From positions 24,676,329 to 24,740,328 of the forward strand of contig OX387189.1 in NCBI GenBank assembly GCA_947561395.2: DNA of 64,000 nt, given 5' to 3'. Source of the DNA: Buxus sempervirens (Eukaryota > Streptophyta > Magnoliopsida > Buxales > Buxaceae). The translations under genes and the position numbers were made by a program. Positions 45,073 through 57,552 of the stretch are shown here, in pieces. Position 1 is the stretch's first letter, and each line of letters starts with the position of its first letter. The notes beneath the pieces were generated by a model. The model was not told the DNA's origin, made no database searches, and worked only from the letters and a program-made list of their open reading frames with translations.

Positions 45073-47833
45073 AAAGAATGCACATTTCCTAAGGATCCTA
45101 AGGAGCCTTGTTCTCAGGAAGTTATTTCAATAAAGGCTCTTGGAAAAAAAAAAAAAGAAGATTTTTCCCTTAAACATTTTTTTAGAAGTAAAAAAAAAAA
45201 AAGTTTTCAATAGTGTCCTTTTTACTTATGAGTCATATCTCCTATTAAATTTCATGAAATTGAATATAACTTCGACATTGGGCTCAATTTCGAGACCAAA
45301 ATCGAAGAAAACGACACTCTAAATGAAAATTCCAATCTTTTTAAGTGTCATGAGAAGAATATTTTGCAAAATTTTGAAATGACCAATCTTATGGACTTTG
45401 GAATCAGAGATGACCCGTAGTTTTCACTTGAAAGCAGCAAGTACGGAAATTTATTCAGAGAGGATTGCATCATTTGCTCGTCAAGGAGAAGCCAATGGAG
45501 AAGAAACCAAAGGAAGAGATCTTTGCATCTGAAGATGACTCCTAGCTTGCATTCTGCATTGAAAAATATGAAAAGATTTGGTTCCTTGGTTGAGACAGGA
45601 ATTGCGATTTTGCTACAAAATCTAATGAAAAGGAGGCGTGATTCAAGAGGCTAATCCAGTGAGAAGGATGTTTTATGGTTATCTTGACAGGTGGTGCTGA
45701 TTGAAAAAAAAAAACAACAAAAAAAAAAGAAAGAAATGGAAAAATCTTGAGCCAGTCATGTAGTGCAACTCTACTAAGTCTGAAAATTCAAATTTTTCTT
45801 AAAATGATAAGAGGCCTTTCTTTCTTTATCCCTGAAATCTTTGAAATCCCTAGTTAGACCCTTTGAGCTTTATAAATTTTTCCAAATAACCTAAACTGGG
45901 AATTGTAACCCCACACTGGGGCAAATTTATTAAGGCATAAAAGAAGAAGAATGAAAGGACAAATTAAAAAAAAAAAAAAAAGAAGGGGGCACTATTGAAT
46001 TTCAAAATGGATTTTGAAGATGTTTTCAGAAAAGGGGGCAAAGAAATGAAAAAATAAAAAAGAGAAGAAGAAGAAAGATGAGAAAAAAAGAAAAGAAAAA
46101 GATCATCAAATGCCATGGGATATTTGGAGAATGTCTTCCAAAAGGGGCAATAAAAATTGTAAAGAGAAAGAATGAGAAAAGAAGTTCAATACCGGGGTGA
46201 AAGTTCTAAAGGAAGAAGAACTTCAATACTGGAGGCAATTTTTGTATTCCAAGGAAAAAATGCCATAAGAATTACAATCTCAGTTAACCCATTTGATCAT
46301 ATGGTATTTGAACCTTTTACCCATTTTCTTCTTAAACAAAAACCAAGCCTACATTTCGTCCCTTTCATAAGTCCTCTTTGATTAAGAAATTTTGAATTAA
46401 GGCAAGTATGACTACATTAGCTTCTGGTAATGAAGGATTAAAAAGAAAAAGAAAAAAAAATGGAGAAAATGTAGTGAAAACCCGGAAGGACACTACATGG
46501 TAAATAATCAACCATCTACAAGGAGAAAACCAATGGTGTCATATGAGAGGAGAAGTCCATGATTGTCATGAAATATGAGGGAGTTTTCATATCATGGATG
46601 CAAGAAATAACTTTTTCAAGTTGAAGGTCTTTACAAACTGGGGCAAAATAGTCAGATTGAAAGAGCTACCATATCTGGAGCATCAATTGACAAGCCGATG
46701 GTCATGGGAATGATTCTAAAGGTTCCGAAGGTTTATTTTGGTCTTTCTTCATTTTCTGAAATAATCTTCTCATTATTCAACTTGATTTTAATTCTTTTGG
46801 ACTATATGCTAATAAGTGATTGGATCAGTTTTTCAAAAACAAAAGAAAGAACAAAAAAGCAAAAATTATATTTTGGCCTATGATGAGCATCTATGTCTTT
46901 TCATAAAACATTGGTTTTGCAAGCATTAGAGAATTCTGAGGCCACTAGTATAAAACCTATTTTTTATATGCACTTTTGCATTCTTTTATAAGGATTTCTT
47001 TTTATGAAGGCAAAAAGAAAAAAAAAGAGAAAAAAAGAAGAAGAAAAATGAAAACAAAAGAAGAAAAAAAAAAAAGAAAAGAGAAAAAATTCATCTCTGC
47101 TGTGAGGTAAGTGCATTTCCAAAGCATCAAGGCTGGGGCATGCTCAATTTCCTTTGCTTCTGAATCCTCAATGAAAGGAATCGTATCATCCTAAAGATTG
47201 GGCAATGCCTCCAAACAAGAGCCCTTATCTTTCAATCATGAAGATGGCATTCAGTTTGGTAGTAAGAAGGCATGAAAGAGAGAACATGGGCAGTAAGGGT
47301 ATGAGGTTAGATCAACAGATCATGATTCTCAAATCCAGCAATCAAGAAAAGAGCATACACTTGGGCAGTTAAAAAGCACCAAGGCAGGGTATGGGCAGCA
47401 AGGGCACATACATCATTATTGAGAGAGCAAAAAGATGAAAAAGCAAAAGCAAGTTGCTAAAACATTCAAGCACAGGTTTGGGCAGCACATGGCACCCAGG
47501 TGAGTCAATAAAAATCAAATCATGAAAAATTCAATGAAATATTTCCTTCCTTATTGTTAAGCTGAAAAGTGAAAAACGTCAAAAGCAATTGAGTTTGCAG
47601 AGGTCAATTTTAAATCCACCTTTTTTTTAAAATTTGCTTGTTTCAGATTTCTTTCCATAGCCACGAGAGCTCCGAGAGATCTGAGATAAGGAAGAGACGC
47701 CACCCCATCAGACTTCAAGCAGGGGTTTCATTGGCTATCTTCAAAATCATGTTTTTTATCACTCATTTGTTTGACCAAAGCAAGTTCAACTGATGAGATG
47801 TCTTTCAAACGTGCAATTTTGGGTTGTGTCTAT
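45073..47833 (+). other. Pol-less 3' region of the gag-only element
   Basis: 2.8 kb, rich in GAAAAAGAAAGAAG purine runs. No protease, RT, RNase H or integrase fragment seen in any frame. A block at about 46310-46480 (CCAAGCCTACATTTCGTCC, then GTGAAAACCCG) resembles the outer element's 3' region at 60155-60290, so the 3' ends are related. Confidence 0.7.
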
Positions 47834-47877
47834 TCTTTGCTGTTCATTGTCTTACAACTCCAGCAAAGAGGGGCAGT
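47834..47877 (+). other. Polypurine tract preceded by a hairpin (gag-only element)
   Basis: TCTTTGCTG (47834-47842) pairs with CAGCAAAGA (47861-47869), and the 3' arm runs into the purine tract GCAAAGAGGGGCAGT that ends at the LTR. The outer Ogre has the same arrangement at 61883-61928. Confidence 0.75.
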
Positions 47878-50752
47878 TGTAGACACCAAAAAATTGCACG
47901 ATTTTTGATAAATCTTGAAGGAGAGAAATATTTTATTTAATTTTCAATTCTTAGCATTGGGTTTAAGATCCTTAACCCATTTGAATCCAAAGCCGCAAAG
48001 GAAAAGGCCCGAATTCAATCTTTTATGCAAAGTCAAACTTTTTCGGGTTGAATTTTGTTGACTTTTGCCCCAGAAAATGAAATATTTTTTAAAGCAAGAT
48101 TTGAAGATAATTTTTCCCGGTAATCAGGTTTTTAGCAATGTTATTGCATAAATGAATTTTTTGAGATTTTTAATCTTGACGAATACCTTGGTATTAACTT
48201 GTTGAATCTTTTTACCGGACCTGAAAAATCGAAATTTAGCCTGGAACTGGAAAGTTGACTTTTTATTCACTTGGAATTTGGGTCTGGAAATATTTTTAAT
48301 GGATTCAAATGGGGGGGTGTTTGCTTATTTACATGTAATATCTTAAGTAAATGGAGATTAAAAAATACGAGGACATTTACTTAAACGATATTACATGTAA
48401 ATAAGCCTGGCCTGTGCAGCTAAGGCTCAAAACCAACCAAAAGTGTGCTGACCGTGGTATGTATGCGGTTTTTTATAATCTCGGTTTCAACCGCTCTGTA
48501 TGTGCGGTTGCAACCGCACAGACAGCACGGTTCAGGTCCTTGCTTGTTGCGCTGGCGGCCACGTGGCTTCGCGAAGCTTCGGCCGTTAAGCCTCGTGGAC
48601 AGCACTCAATTAAAGCATAACTGAATTGAACCGCCCTGTATATGCGGTTTGGTCAAATTTGTATTGAACCGCACTTTGAGTGGCGGTTCTGTAGAAACCG
48701 CACTGAGTATACGGTTTTGGCTGTTTCGAGGCTTTGCGAAATGGCTCGATCTCTGAGCCTTATTTACGCATATTACCTCTCTCTTAGGGACTCGAACTCC
48801 CTATTTCACCCTCCGAAACTTGCTGAATTACACCAATTCAAGCCTTGGAGGAGATTTGGAATAATCTAGAAGGCCTTTTTGGCCTACCCTTGGGACTCTT
48901 CTACCCTTGGCTTGGCCTATAAATAGAGAGGCCCTCCTCTTGCAAATGGCTGGCAATTTGAAGCATAGAAGCTATGCAAGAAGAAGAGAAACTCTGCTGG
49001 ATTGTCTACTCAAAGCTCAAGCTACCTAAGGTAAAGCTCTCCTTTGGTTTTCCAGTACTCTCTTTACAATTCCAACTCCCATCTTCTACCTTTCTGTAGT
49101 GTAAGGCCTTTGTGCATTTTTGTAACCCCAAACCCCTTCTAAAGTACCTGGGAATCCTCTCTAGCCGTAAAACGTGAAGAGAGAGCCTGGGGAAAAGGAA
49201 GGTGGAATGGATCCTCTAGGTGTAGAACCTACAAGTGATGAAGAGCATGCTATGTGGTTATTTTGAACCTATGGATGTTTATTTTCTGATGTTTTGCACT
49301 TGCTCATGGAGAAATATGTGGATCCTTGCTCTCAGTAGCGAAGGATTCCATCCTTCTCCTAGGGAGTGAATTTTCACTTGCTCACACACTTTCCACCACT
49401 TTTTATCAAAGAAGCTAGGCCTTGGATTTCCATGTTCAATACGGGAAATCTGAATCCATTGGCTTCAAAATGAATTTTAGAACTTCATGAGAAGGTTTTT
49501 TGTTAATTTCTGAGGTTTTGGTCGAATCCACATGCACACATGCACTGGTTTCCATGTTTCCTCTTCAAAATCTGCAAAACAGGACAGATCTGTGGCCTGT
49601 CTTGGAAGACTTATAACTTCATCCTCCGGATGAATTTTTGAGTGATTCCAAAGACATGTGATAGATGGATGTGTCTACTTAATATCTGGAAATTTTCGTC
49701 CACTTCCATGTAGCCAATTTTTGATACCATCTATTCAAAGTTTGTAAGACAGTTCAGCCCAGATTGCTGAACTTGCCGCTTTGATGGTGCGCTATTTGCT
49801 CAGTTTTAATCTGTTTTATGTGATTCCAGTTTCTGAGTTTTCTTTGAGAAGTCTATTTTCATTTCCAACAAGTTTCAGCAGATTTCAATCTGTTTTGTGT
49901 CTTGGGTGTTCAGTTGACTCAGAAGTGCTCGCTGGCATAGTCCAGAGCTCATCTGTGGTCTTCTAGGCCTGTTCAAGAGAGCACACAAGTCACATCCGGA
50001 TAGAGATTGGTGTGAGGTTTTTTTCTTTGGAAAGATGGCACTACATACTTCCTCCACACTAATTTTCATGGATTTTTATTGAGCCAAACTCCACGAATAG
50101 AGCTTTGAAAATGCCTACTTAACACTTTTTCTGAGTTATAACAGCAGATTTCATACGTGGATTTCTCTCTAGTTTTGAATCGGATCGAGCTGAATTTCTT
50201 ACTGTATATTCTAATATATACCAGTTTTCAAATGGCTTTGGTTTCATTTGATTTAGATTTAAATTGAATGAGTTATGGTTTATCAAAGCTTTCAAGCTCT
50301 TTTGACCGAATTTCTCCAGATTTGCCTTGGCTTGATTTTCTTCATTTTTACTTTGATTTCACATCCCTCATGAAGTTTTAGAAGTGATGAATCCACAAAG
50401 AGAGTCTAAACTCATTAGACTTCTCATGTGGAATGGTCACACACATTGTGCTTGTTAAGCACCTTTTTGTTAATTTTACTAGCAAACAATTTATAGCATA
50501 AGCAAACATGTGGTAACCGTCTTAGACGGATGAGTGGGGGTGCTTAACACCTTCCCCCTCTCATAAATAATTCCTCGTACCCAATCTCTGGATTTTTCCC
50601 TATATTAGAGCCACTTTGGCTCTATTTGACATCTATGAACCCTTTGGTGTCCATTCACACCTAAAAATGGATGGTGGCGACTCTTTACATTTTATCGATC
50701 CCCACGTGACGATAATCGGAAGTCATCCGAGATGACGAATCCATGTCTCACA
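47878..50752 (+). repeat. 3' LTR of the gag-only Tat element
   Basis: 2875 bp, TGTAGACACC to CTCACA, nearly identical to 33527-36402. Followed by TSD ATAGC (50753-50757). Confidence 0.95.
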
Positions 50753-51170
50753 ATAGCCTACCCCATTTAGTGACACCGAAGCCGCCGGTGATTGAATCGG
50801 ATATTGGTTGCGGAGCGTCCGTGTACTACTAGCCGAATCCTTTAGGGCACCGAAACCGCCGACGGATGAGTCGGATATTGGTGGAGGAGCGTCCTGGCAT
50901 AGCCTACCCCATTTAGTGACACCGAAGCCGCCGGTGATTGAATCGGATATTGGCTGCGGAGCGTCCGGGTACTACTAGCCGAATCCTTTAGGGTACCGAA
51001 ACAGCCGACGGATGAGTTGGATATTGGTGGAGGAGCGTCCTGGCATAGCCTACCCCTTTTTGTGACACCAAAGCCGCCGGTGATTGAATCGGATATTGGC
51101 TGCGGAGCGTCTGGGTACTACTAGCCCAATTCTCAGTTTGCCAAAGCCGTCGACGGATGAGTCGGACGTA
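50753..51170 (+). repeat. 146-bp dimeric tandem array, right segment
   Basis: Continues in phase from 33526 once the nested element and one ATAGC are removed. About 2.5 more units, becoming more diverged toward the right end (CCAAAGCCGTCGACGG at 51140). In all, about six units. Confidence 0.93.
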
Positions 51171-51267
51171 GCTAAAGCAACCCTGAGTGCTGCCTTATCA
51201 GCCCCGTTCTTTGGCCATGCGTGGTCCAGCCTTGTGATTCTGAGCTCAACAAAAAACCTAGTTTTTA

Positions 51268-51600
51268 AAAGGTTCCCTTCACTTGTTGTGTTAAAAGAGA
51301 CTAAAATAGACCAGTTAAACTGGGGTTCTCTTTCTCAGGCACCTACGGGTTACCTAGAATAGATCAGTTGAAAGAAATTAGGTTCTCTTCCCCTACTGCG
51401 TATGGGTAGCTAAAACAGATTCGGTTATTTGGGGTTCTCTTTCCCGGTTGTCTTAGGATGACCAAAATAGATCGGTTTTTAGAATTCGCCGTGGGTTCTC
51501 TTTCCCAGGTACCTGCGGGTATCTAAAATAGATCAGTTTAATTAAAACTTAGGTTCTCTTCCCTTATTGCCTTAGGGTAACTAAAATAGATCAGTGAACT
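51268..51600 (+). repeat. Imperfect tandem repeat before gag, 52- to 61-bp units
   Basis: Six units each with GGTTCTCTT(T)CCC, a variable middle, and CTAAAATAGATCAGTT. GGTTCTC starts at 51324, 51381, 51433, 51494 and 51552, with a diverged first unit at 51269. A second, unrelated tandem repeat in the same leader. Confidence 0.85.
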
Positions 51601-51762
51601 CAAATCCAATCAAGAAATCAGCATAAATGAAATAAACAAGTTCTGTCAAATAAATTGCAATGAATGATTCATGTAAATTGCACTAATGCCTGCGAATTGC
51701 CCCAGGTACCCAAAATTGCTTTCAGAAGTCCGTACCTGCTAAGATTGAGGAGAAGGCTCGAA

Positions 51763-53229
51763 ATGGACCGACAAGGAGAGCAGACGCCGCCAGGGCAGCA
51801 TCCGGCAGAACCTAGTCACGCACAAGTAGTCAATGAGATGCAACAGAGAATTGACGGCATGAGTTCCATCATTCAGGAACTAATGGCTGAGCTGAGAGAA
51901 TTAAGACAGGCCCCACCAGTGGCACCAGTCGCCCAGCAACCGCCACAAGCAGAAGTAGCACCACCGCCGCGTCCAGCGAACCCCCCTCCCCTAGCACCAC
52001 CACCACCACCGGCGGTGCCATTCCATGTTCCCCAACCAGATCAGTTTCTGCCTATCCAACTGGGGCAAGACGATGAGGATTGGTACAGGACCCAGGAGAT
52101 ACAGTTTGAGGAGAAGCTGACAGCAGTGAGAGAAGAGAACAGGGCAGAGATGGCCACCTTGAAGGAACAGCTCAAATAGCTCCAACCAAGCACAGTGCAG
52201 AGTGAGGCTACCCTGGAAAGCCTCTGCTTCTTTTCAGACATCCAACTCCCGGCCAAGTTCAAGTGCCCTGAGTTACACCAGTTCGATGGCACCGGGTGCC
52301 CACTAAACCACTTGAGGTCGTACTCAGGCGACATGTGTCAGTACGCTAAGGAAGAACGGATCATGGTGCAGTTCTTCCAGAAGTCATTGACTGGGGCCGC
52401 TTACTCCTGGTTCCTGAGTTTGGACAAGGCCAAGATCAAGACATGGAACGATTTGGCAGCTGTCTTCATTCAGCAGTATCGCATGAACAGTCAGATTGTG
52501 CAGACTAGGGCAGAATTGCAGAGGCTGGCTAAGAAGAGCCAGGAATCAGTGAGAGAATATGCCAAGCACTGGAAGGAGCTGGCAGCATTAGTGCAGCCAC
52601 CTTTGCTGGAGCAAGAGATGACGTCGTTGTTCATTGCGTCATTGGGTCAGCCCTTCTTCACTCTGCTGCTAGGGCAGAGCACGTCGAATTTCAATGACTT
52701 GATCCTGACGGCAGATCGGATTGAAGCTGCAGTAAGAGCCGGAAAGATAGATGGCAGTGGACAGAGTGCCCCACCAAGAAGGCCTGTGACTGGGAAAACT
52801 AGTAGAAACCAGGGGCAAGAGCCCAAGAGGCAGGAACAGCAAGCCGTGAACTACATGTACCCGGTACAGCCCCACCACTTCTCCCAAAGACCAGAGGCAG
52901 TGGAACCCCAAGGAACCGGGTAGGCCACCTACCAAGGGATGAGAAGGACAAGAGAAGAAATGGAAGCTAGGATGAAGCGGGTTTTCACTCCACTCCCATA
53001 CGCACTAGCAGAGTTACTGCCTACTTTGCTGAAGAAGGGATACTTGCAAGTCAAGCCCCTGAACCCCAGATTGGTCAATGCCAGAAGCTACAATGCGGCG
53101 GAACGGTGCGAGTACCATTCCGGTGCTCCAGGGCACCACACTAATCGGTGTTGGGACTTAAGGCATGATATCCAGGACTTGATTGATAGCAAACGTATCA
53201 CGGTTGACCCCCCGGCCCCACTAGCTTAA
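51763..53229 (+). pseudogene. gag: Ogre gag region
   Basis: Starts at the ATG at 51763 (MDRQGEQTPPGQ) or the in-frame ATG at 51664. An N-terminal Pro/Ala-rich linker with a short coiled coil is followed by the Gag core from about 52195 (FDGTGCPLNHL, LTGAAYSWF, REYAKHW), then a zinc-knuckle-like CEYHSGAPGHHTNRC at about 53108-53152. Stops at 52177 and 52921 interrupt it and a TAA at 53227 closes it. The core is clearly related to the Gag of the nested element (43111-45072), but the linkers differ. Located directly after the tandem-repeat leader. Confidence 0.88.
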
Positions 53230-53244
53230 ACTCCAGCAGCCGGA

Positions 53245-56200
53245 GTGACCACCAATCCTCTCCCCGATCACATGAAGGCCTCCACTAGCAAGACAACGAA
53301 TCAAGTGAGCAGTGATCGAGGCACCAGGCAGTTTGACCCTTCAGTACTGATTGGGCAGCCAGGACAGACCGTAAAGGTGCACCTCCAGATTCCTAAGGAG
53401 AATTTAGACAGCTATGTCCATGCTATCAAAGATGAACCCCAGAGCAGTGAAGAAGTCACTGGGCCGTGGAAACCAATGCAGTGTGGGTGGATTAGCGACT
53501 CTCCGTCCCCTCCACGTAGAGAAGGAGCGGGCAGTTCCAATGGACTCCATATCCAAGACGGACCTCAACTCTCAGACGAATCAGTGGATAGTTCAAGGGT
53601 ACCTCCCCAGTTGTCTACTGCATGGCCGCCAGAGTACATGTCGGCAATGTCAGAGGCAAACCTACATCCGGTGTACTTTTCTGACTCAACATCACTTGAG
53701 TCCAGTCCAGTCCCCTTCCCATATGACATACGGGATTGGCTCAATCACCCTCACGGTGCAGGAGAGGATGAGCCGCCAGCTATTCCTGAACTCGCAAACC
53801 CGCCTGAACTATATGAGAGCTCAGATGAATCCGACGACGCAGACTCAGAAGAAACGTCAGCAAGGGCGAGTACGACAGTGAACTACGTTGAAGAGGAGGC
53901 TGATGACTCCCATACCAGCTTCCCTCTGGTGCACTTCCACCCACCTGAAGACCAAGACTTCTTTTACCCAACCCCCCTCACCAATCCATCCACCCTCAAC
54001 ATCCATGACATCATGGGTTCACCTCCACAGGACCCATTCTCACTTTCATTTGAACCACTCACCCTCAACCTCTCACAACTCAAATTAGAACCACCTTCCT
54101 ACAATGTCGTACCACCGCTATACCCTACTCAACCACTTTACTGCCCCTCCACCACCATCACCCTCAATGCAGAAATCGACCGAATCACCCGATCCGGCCG
54201 ATAAGTTAACACGGACCCTCCACCTGCACCAGAGGAAGGAGCAACTGAAGAGGAAAGGAAGAAGGAAAAGGGGAAGGAAATGGCTACGGAATTGCCACAG
54301 ACCCTCAAGAGAAAGGGAAAGGCCACGGAGGAAGAGATCACAGACCTGTACCACAGTTTTTATGCACCCGAGTACGATCTGCTCCAGCATTTGAACAAAG
54401 TGCCAACCCAAATTTCCATCATGCGGCTTCTGATTGACTCGGAAAAGCATCGGGCAGTATTGATGAGGGTCCTGGGTGACGCACATGTCCCAGAGAGCAT
54501 TGACCCTGAGCAGTTAGGGGCAGTAGTGTCAGTAATCATGGCACCTCAGGCAATTTCCTTCTCTACAACGGACCTGCCACCTGAAGGGTGCAAACACACA
54601 GAGCCGCTCTACATAACGGTGAAGTGCGTTGACCTCATTGTAAAGCGTGCCATGATCGACAATGGGTCAGCTCTGAACATATGCCCGATGAGAACCTTCC
54701 ATAGTCTGCAGTTGAGCCCTTCCATGATCAAGCCAAGTGGGCATAATGTCAGGGGCTTTGACAATGCCAGGAGAGAGTCACTGGGGGAGGTCACTTTGGT
54801 GGTTTTGATTGCGGAAAGGCCCTTCACCATGGACTTTGAACTAATGGATATCAACTCGTCCTTCAACCTATTGATCAGAAGGCCTTGGTTACATCAGGCA
54901 GGGGCTGTGCCTTCCTCCTTGCATAGGATGGTGCGGTTCATTTCTGGCAATGAGCTGATAACAGTGTATGTTGAAGATCACCGTGAATTTGAGAGGGTCG
55001 GAGTGCCCTATGTCGACTATGAATTACCCAACGCACTTAGTTTCCAAGCTGTGGAAATGGTGCAAGTGAATCAGATCCCGGCATCCGAGAAAGGGCAGAG
55101 ACTTCCCAAGAAGAAAAGGGTAACCATGTTTGGCGCAGTAGAGTGTGCAGACTGGGGTCTCCGAGCTGGTGAAGGACTGGGCAGGTACAAACAGGGCATC
55201 ACAACAGCTGTCCAACCTTGTGAGCAAACTGTGGGATTCGGACTTGGATTTAAGCCGCAACCAGAGGACTATGCACGACTTTTCAGGAACCTCGCAGAAA
55301 GGAAAAGAGCCAGAGCTGAAGGTAGGGATCCGCATTGGCCGATCTACGTGCATGGTGAGTTGTACCATCATTTCACCAATATGGAGCGTGAAGCGGCTCA
55401 GTCCCTCAAGAACATCATTCCACAAGGATGGGGCGACGAGTTCGAGGACACCCCAGATACGGAAGAGGACTATCTGCAAGGACTAGCACAGATGCTTTGG
55501 GAAGAGCCGCCAACCCTAGAAATGATTGGAAATGCAGTGGCAGTAGACCCGTTGGCGCTTGAAGGATCACCAGATAATCTGCCGACATTGGTCACTTTGG
55601 AATCTACCGATGAAGTCACCGTGGCCTTCCCTCCACCAGAAGAGCCGTTCATCCTTGAGGGAGTACCAGTCTCACCTGTAACTGTAGTTGAAGCACCGCC
55701 ACCTGCTCCCGTCGAAGAATCCAAAGAGGAGGAAGGTCCTGTCATGTACATCTGCATGATGGAGGGGCAAGACAGCTCAGGGACTCCAACCCGTAGGCCA
55801 AGGTCGCCTCCTCCACCTCCCTGTATCCCAATCGGAGGCTCGGTTAATGATCCCATCTACATTTCAGCTGACAAGAGCACCAACATGATATTGGCAGAAG
55901 AACTGCAGAAGGCAGCTGTTATCAACAAGGAAAACCAGGCACCACTGAAGAATTGGAGCGCCAAACCTTTTGCAACTAGCAGGGCTATTACTTTCAAGGG
56001 GGTTTCTGTCACCTCTGAAATTTCTGTTGTAGCTACTGCTGAACTTTTTAATGAATATCTGAACTCTTTCTACTATTTGCGTCTGTTTAGAAATGAAAAT
56101 AACAAAAATAAGCATCGCAACCTTAGTGTCAATCCCGACGCACACCCGGAGGAGCTGAGGCACGGGATAGATAATAGGATTGCCATAATGGAACAAAAAG

Positions 56201-56448
56201 AACAAAAAGAACAAAAAGAAATTGAAAAGCCAATGCAAATGGCAGCAATAAATGAAGAGCATGGGCCGGTGTTCAATCCTGAAAATGAGCAAGGACTCAA
56301 CAGGTTAGATCGCGACACCAGCCCATCGCAGCAAGGAAATCCAAACATCGTCCCCTGTGAGCCTTTCGAGCATGAGGACGACGATGAATCGTGGGAGACC
56401 CCGCTCGAAATTCAACTTGCGTTGGAAAGACATGAAAAGGGTCTCTAG
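53245..56448 (+). pseudogene. pro: Ogre Gag tail, aspartic protease and linker
   Basis: 53245-54204 is a Pro/Ser/acid-rich tail beginning near the FDPSVLIG block that is also found in the nested Gag; it ends at the TAA at 54202. From 54280 (722 open codons) come the aspartic protease, with MIDNGSALN and its catalytic Asp at about residue 127 of that segment, and a G-patch-like WGLRAGEGLGRYKQG at about 292-306, typical of Tat-lineage Pol. A long, weakly conserved linker follows, with acid- and Gln/Lys-rich patches (EQKEQKEQKE). The segment ends at the TAG at 56446. Protease would cleave the polyprotein inside the particle. Confidence 0.85.
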
Positions 56449-56487
56449 GCAAATATCGAGGAAACAGAGCCAATTGACATAGGTGAC

Positions 56488-57549
56488 ATGGCACAACCAA
56501 GGATACTCCAAATTAGTAAAAAACTGTCACAATTATTGAGAAAACAGATGATTGATTTTCTGAAATCTTATTCTGATGTGTTTGCATGGTCATACGAAGA
56601 TATGCCCAGGTTAGACACGGACTTGGTTGTGCACCGGTTACCGACAAAGTCTGAGGCAATCCCTGTGAAGCAGAAGCTTAGGCGCACGAAACCGGAATGG
56701 GCCCTGAAGATTAAGGAAGAGGTTACCAAGCAATTGGATGCCGGATTTTTACAAGTGACTCACTACCCTGAGTGGCTGGCCAACATTGTCCCAGTTCCCA
56801 AGAAAGACGGGAAGGTTAGGATGTGTGTGGACTACCAAGATTTGAATAGAGCAAGCCCAAAGGATGACTTCCCATTGCCACACATAGACGTACTGGTCGA
56901 TAATACAGCCACGCATTCGATGTTCTCTTTCATGGACGGCTTTTCTGGTTACAACCAGATAAGGATGGCACCTGAGGATATGGAGAAGACATCTTTCATC
57001 ACGCACTGGGGCACCTACTGCTACCATGTGATGCCATTTGGACTGAAGAATGCGGGTGCTACATACCAGCGTGCAATGACCTTGTTGTTCCACGACATGA
57101 TGCACAAAGAGATGGAAGTGTATGTGGACGACATGATAGCAAAGTCAAATGAGGAAGAGGACCACTTGGTAAATCTTGGAAAAGTGTTTGACAGATTCAG
57201 GGAACACAAGCTCCGACTCAACCCAAACAAGTGTGTGTTTAGAGTCACTTCAGGCAAACTGCTCGGATTCATAGTAGGCAAGCGTGGAATTGAGGTTGAT
57301 CCTGCCAAGGCCAAGGCGATTCTGGAAATGCCACCGCCTTCGACAGAAAAGGAAGTGAGGGGGTTCCTGGGCAGACTGCAATACATCAGTAGATTCATCG
57401 CACAGATGACTCCCGTGTGTGAGCCTATATTCAAGCTGCTGAAAAAGGATAACCCTGTGGTTTGGAATGAGGACTGCCAAGTAGCATTTGACAAGATCAA
57501 GGCTTATCTGATGAGTCCACCGACGTTGGTACCACCGGTTCTGGGATGA
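56488..57549 (+). CDS. pol (RT): Ogre reverse transcriptase
   Basis: Open 353-codon stretch containing the complete RT fold. VPKKDGKVRMCVDY, the catalytic Asp in FMDGFSGYNQI (about residue 150), MPFGLKNAGATYQR, the YVDD box at residues 212-215, and the thumb LGFIVGKRGIEVDPAKAKAI. All sequence hallmarks of Ty3/Gypsy RT are intact. The frame continues into RNase H after a single TGA at 57547. It copies genomic RNA into DNA, primed by tRNA-Arg at 29713. Confidence 0.93.
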   Translation: MAQPRILQISKKLSQLLRKQMIDFLKSYSDVFAWSYEDMPRLDTDLVVHRLPTKSEAIPVKQKLRRTKPEWALKIKEEVTKQLDAGFLQVTHYPEWLANIVPVPKKDGKVRMCVDYQDLNRASPKDDFPLPHIDVLVDNTATHSMFSFMDGFSGYNQIRMAPEDMEKTSFITHWGTYCYHVMPFGLKNAGATYQRAMTLLFHDMMHKEMEVYVDDMIAKSNEEEDHLVNLGKVFDRFREHKLRLNPNKCVFRVTSGKLLGFIVGKRGIEVDPAKAKAILEMPPPSTEKEVRGFLGRLQYISRFIAQMTPVCEPIFKLLKKDNPVVWNEDCQVAFDKIKAYLMSPPTLVPPVLG

Positions 57550-57552
57550 CCC

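Larger units (their letters stand above)
33527..50752 (+). mobile_element. Non-autonomous gag-only Tat-type LTR retrotransposon nested in the Ogre element
   Basis: 17,226 bp with LTRs at 33527-36402 and 47878-50752 (2876 and 2875 bp) differing at about two dozen positions by eye (under 1 percent). TSD ATAGC at 33522-33526 and 50753-50757. A primer site like the Ogre one, a 1.4-kb hairpin array, an intact gag ORF, and no protease, RT, RNase H or integrase. The polypurine tract matches that of the outer element. A 2736-bp solo LTR of another family is inserted in its leader. Without that insertion the element is about 14.5 kb. Confidence 0.93.

Noticed and set aside
53414-54486. ORFs of 66-155 codons in other frames over the Ogre Gag tail and protease
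   Set aside because: Out-of-frame shadows; the main frame is continuous apart from single nonsense codons and carries the protease motif.
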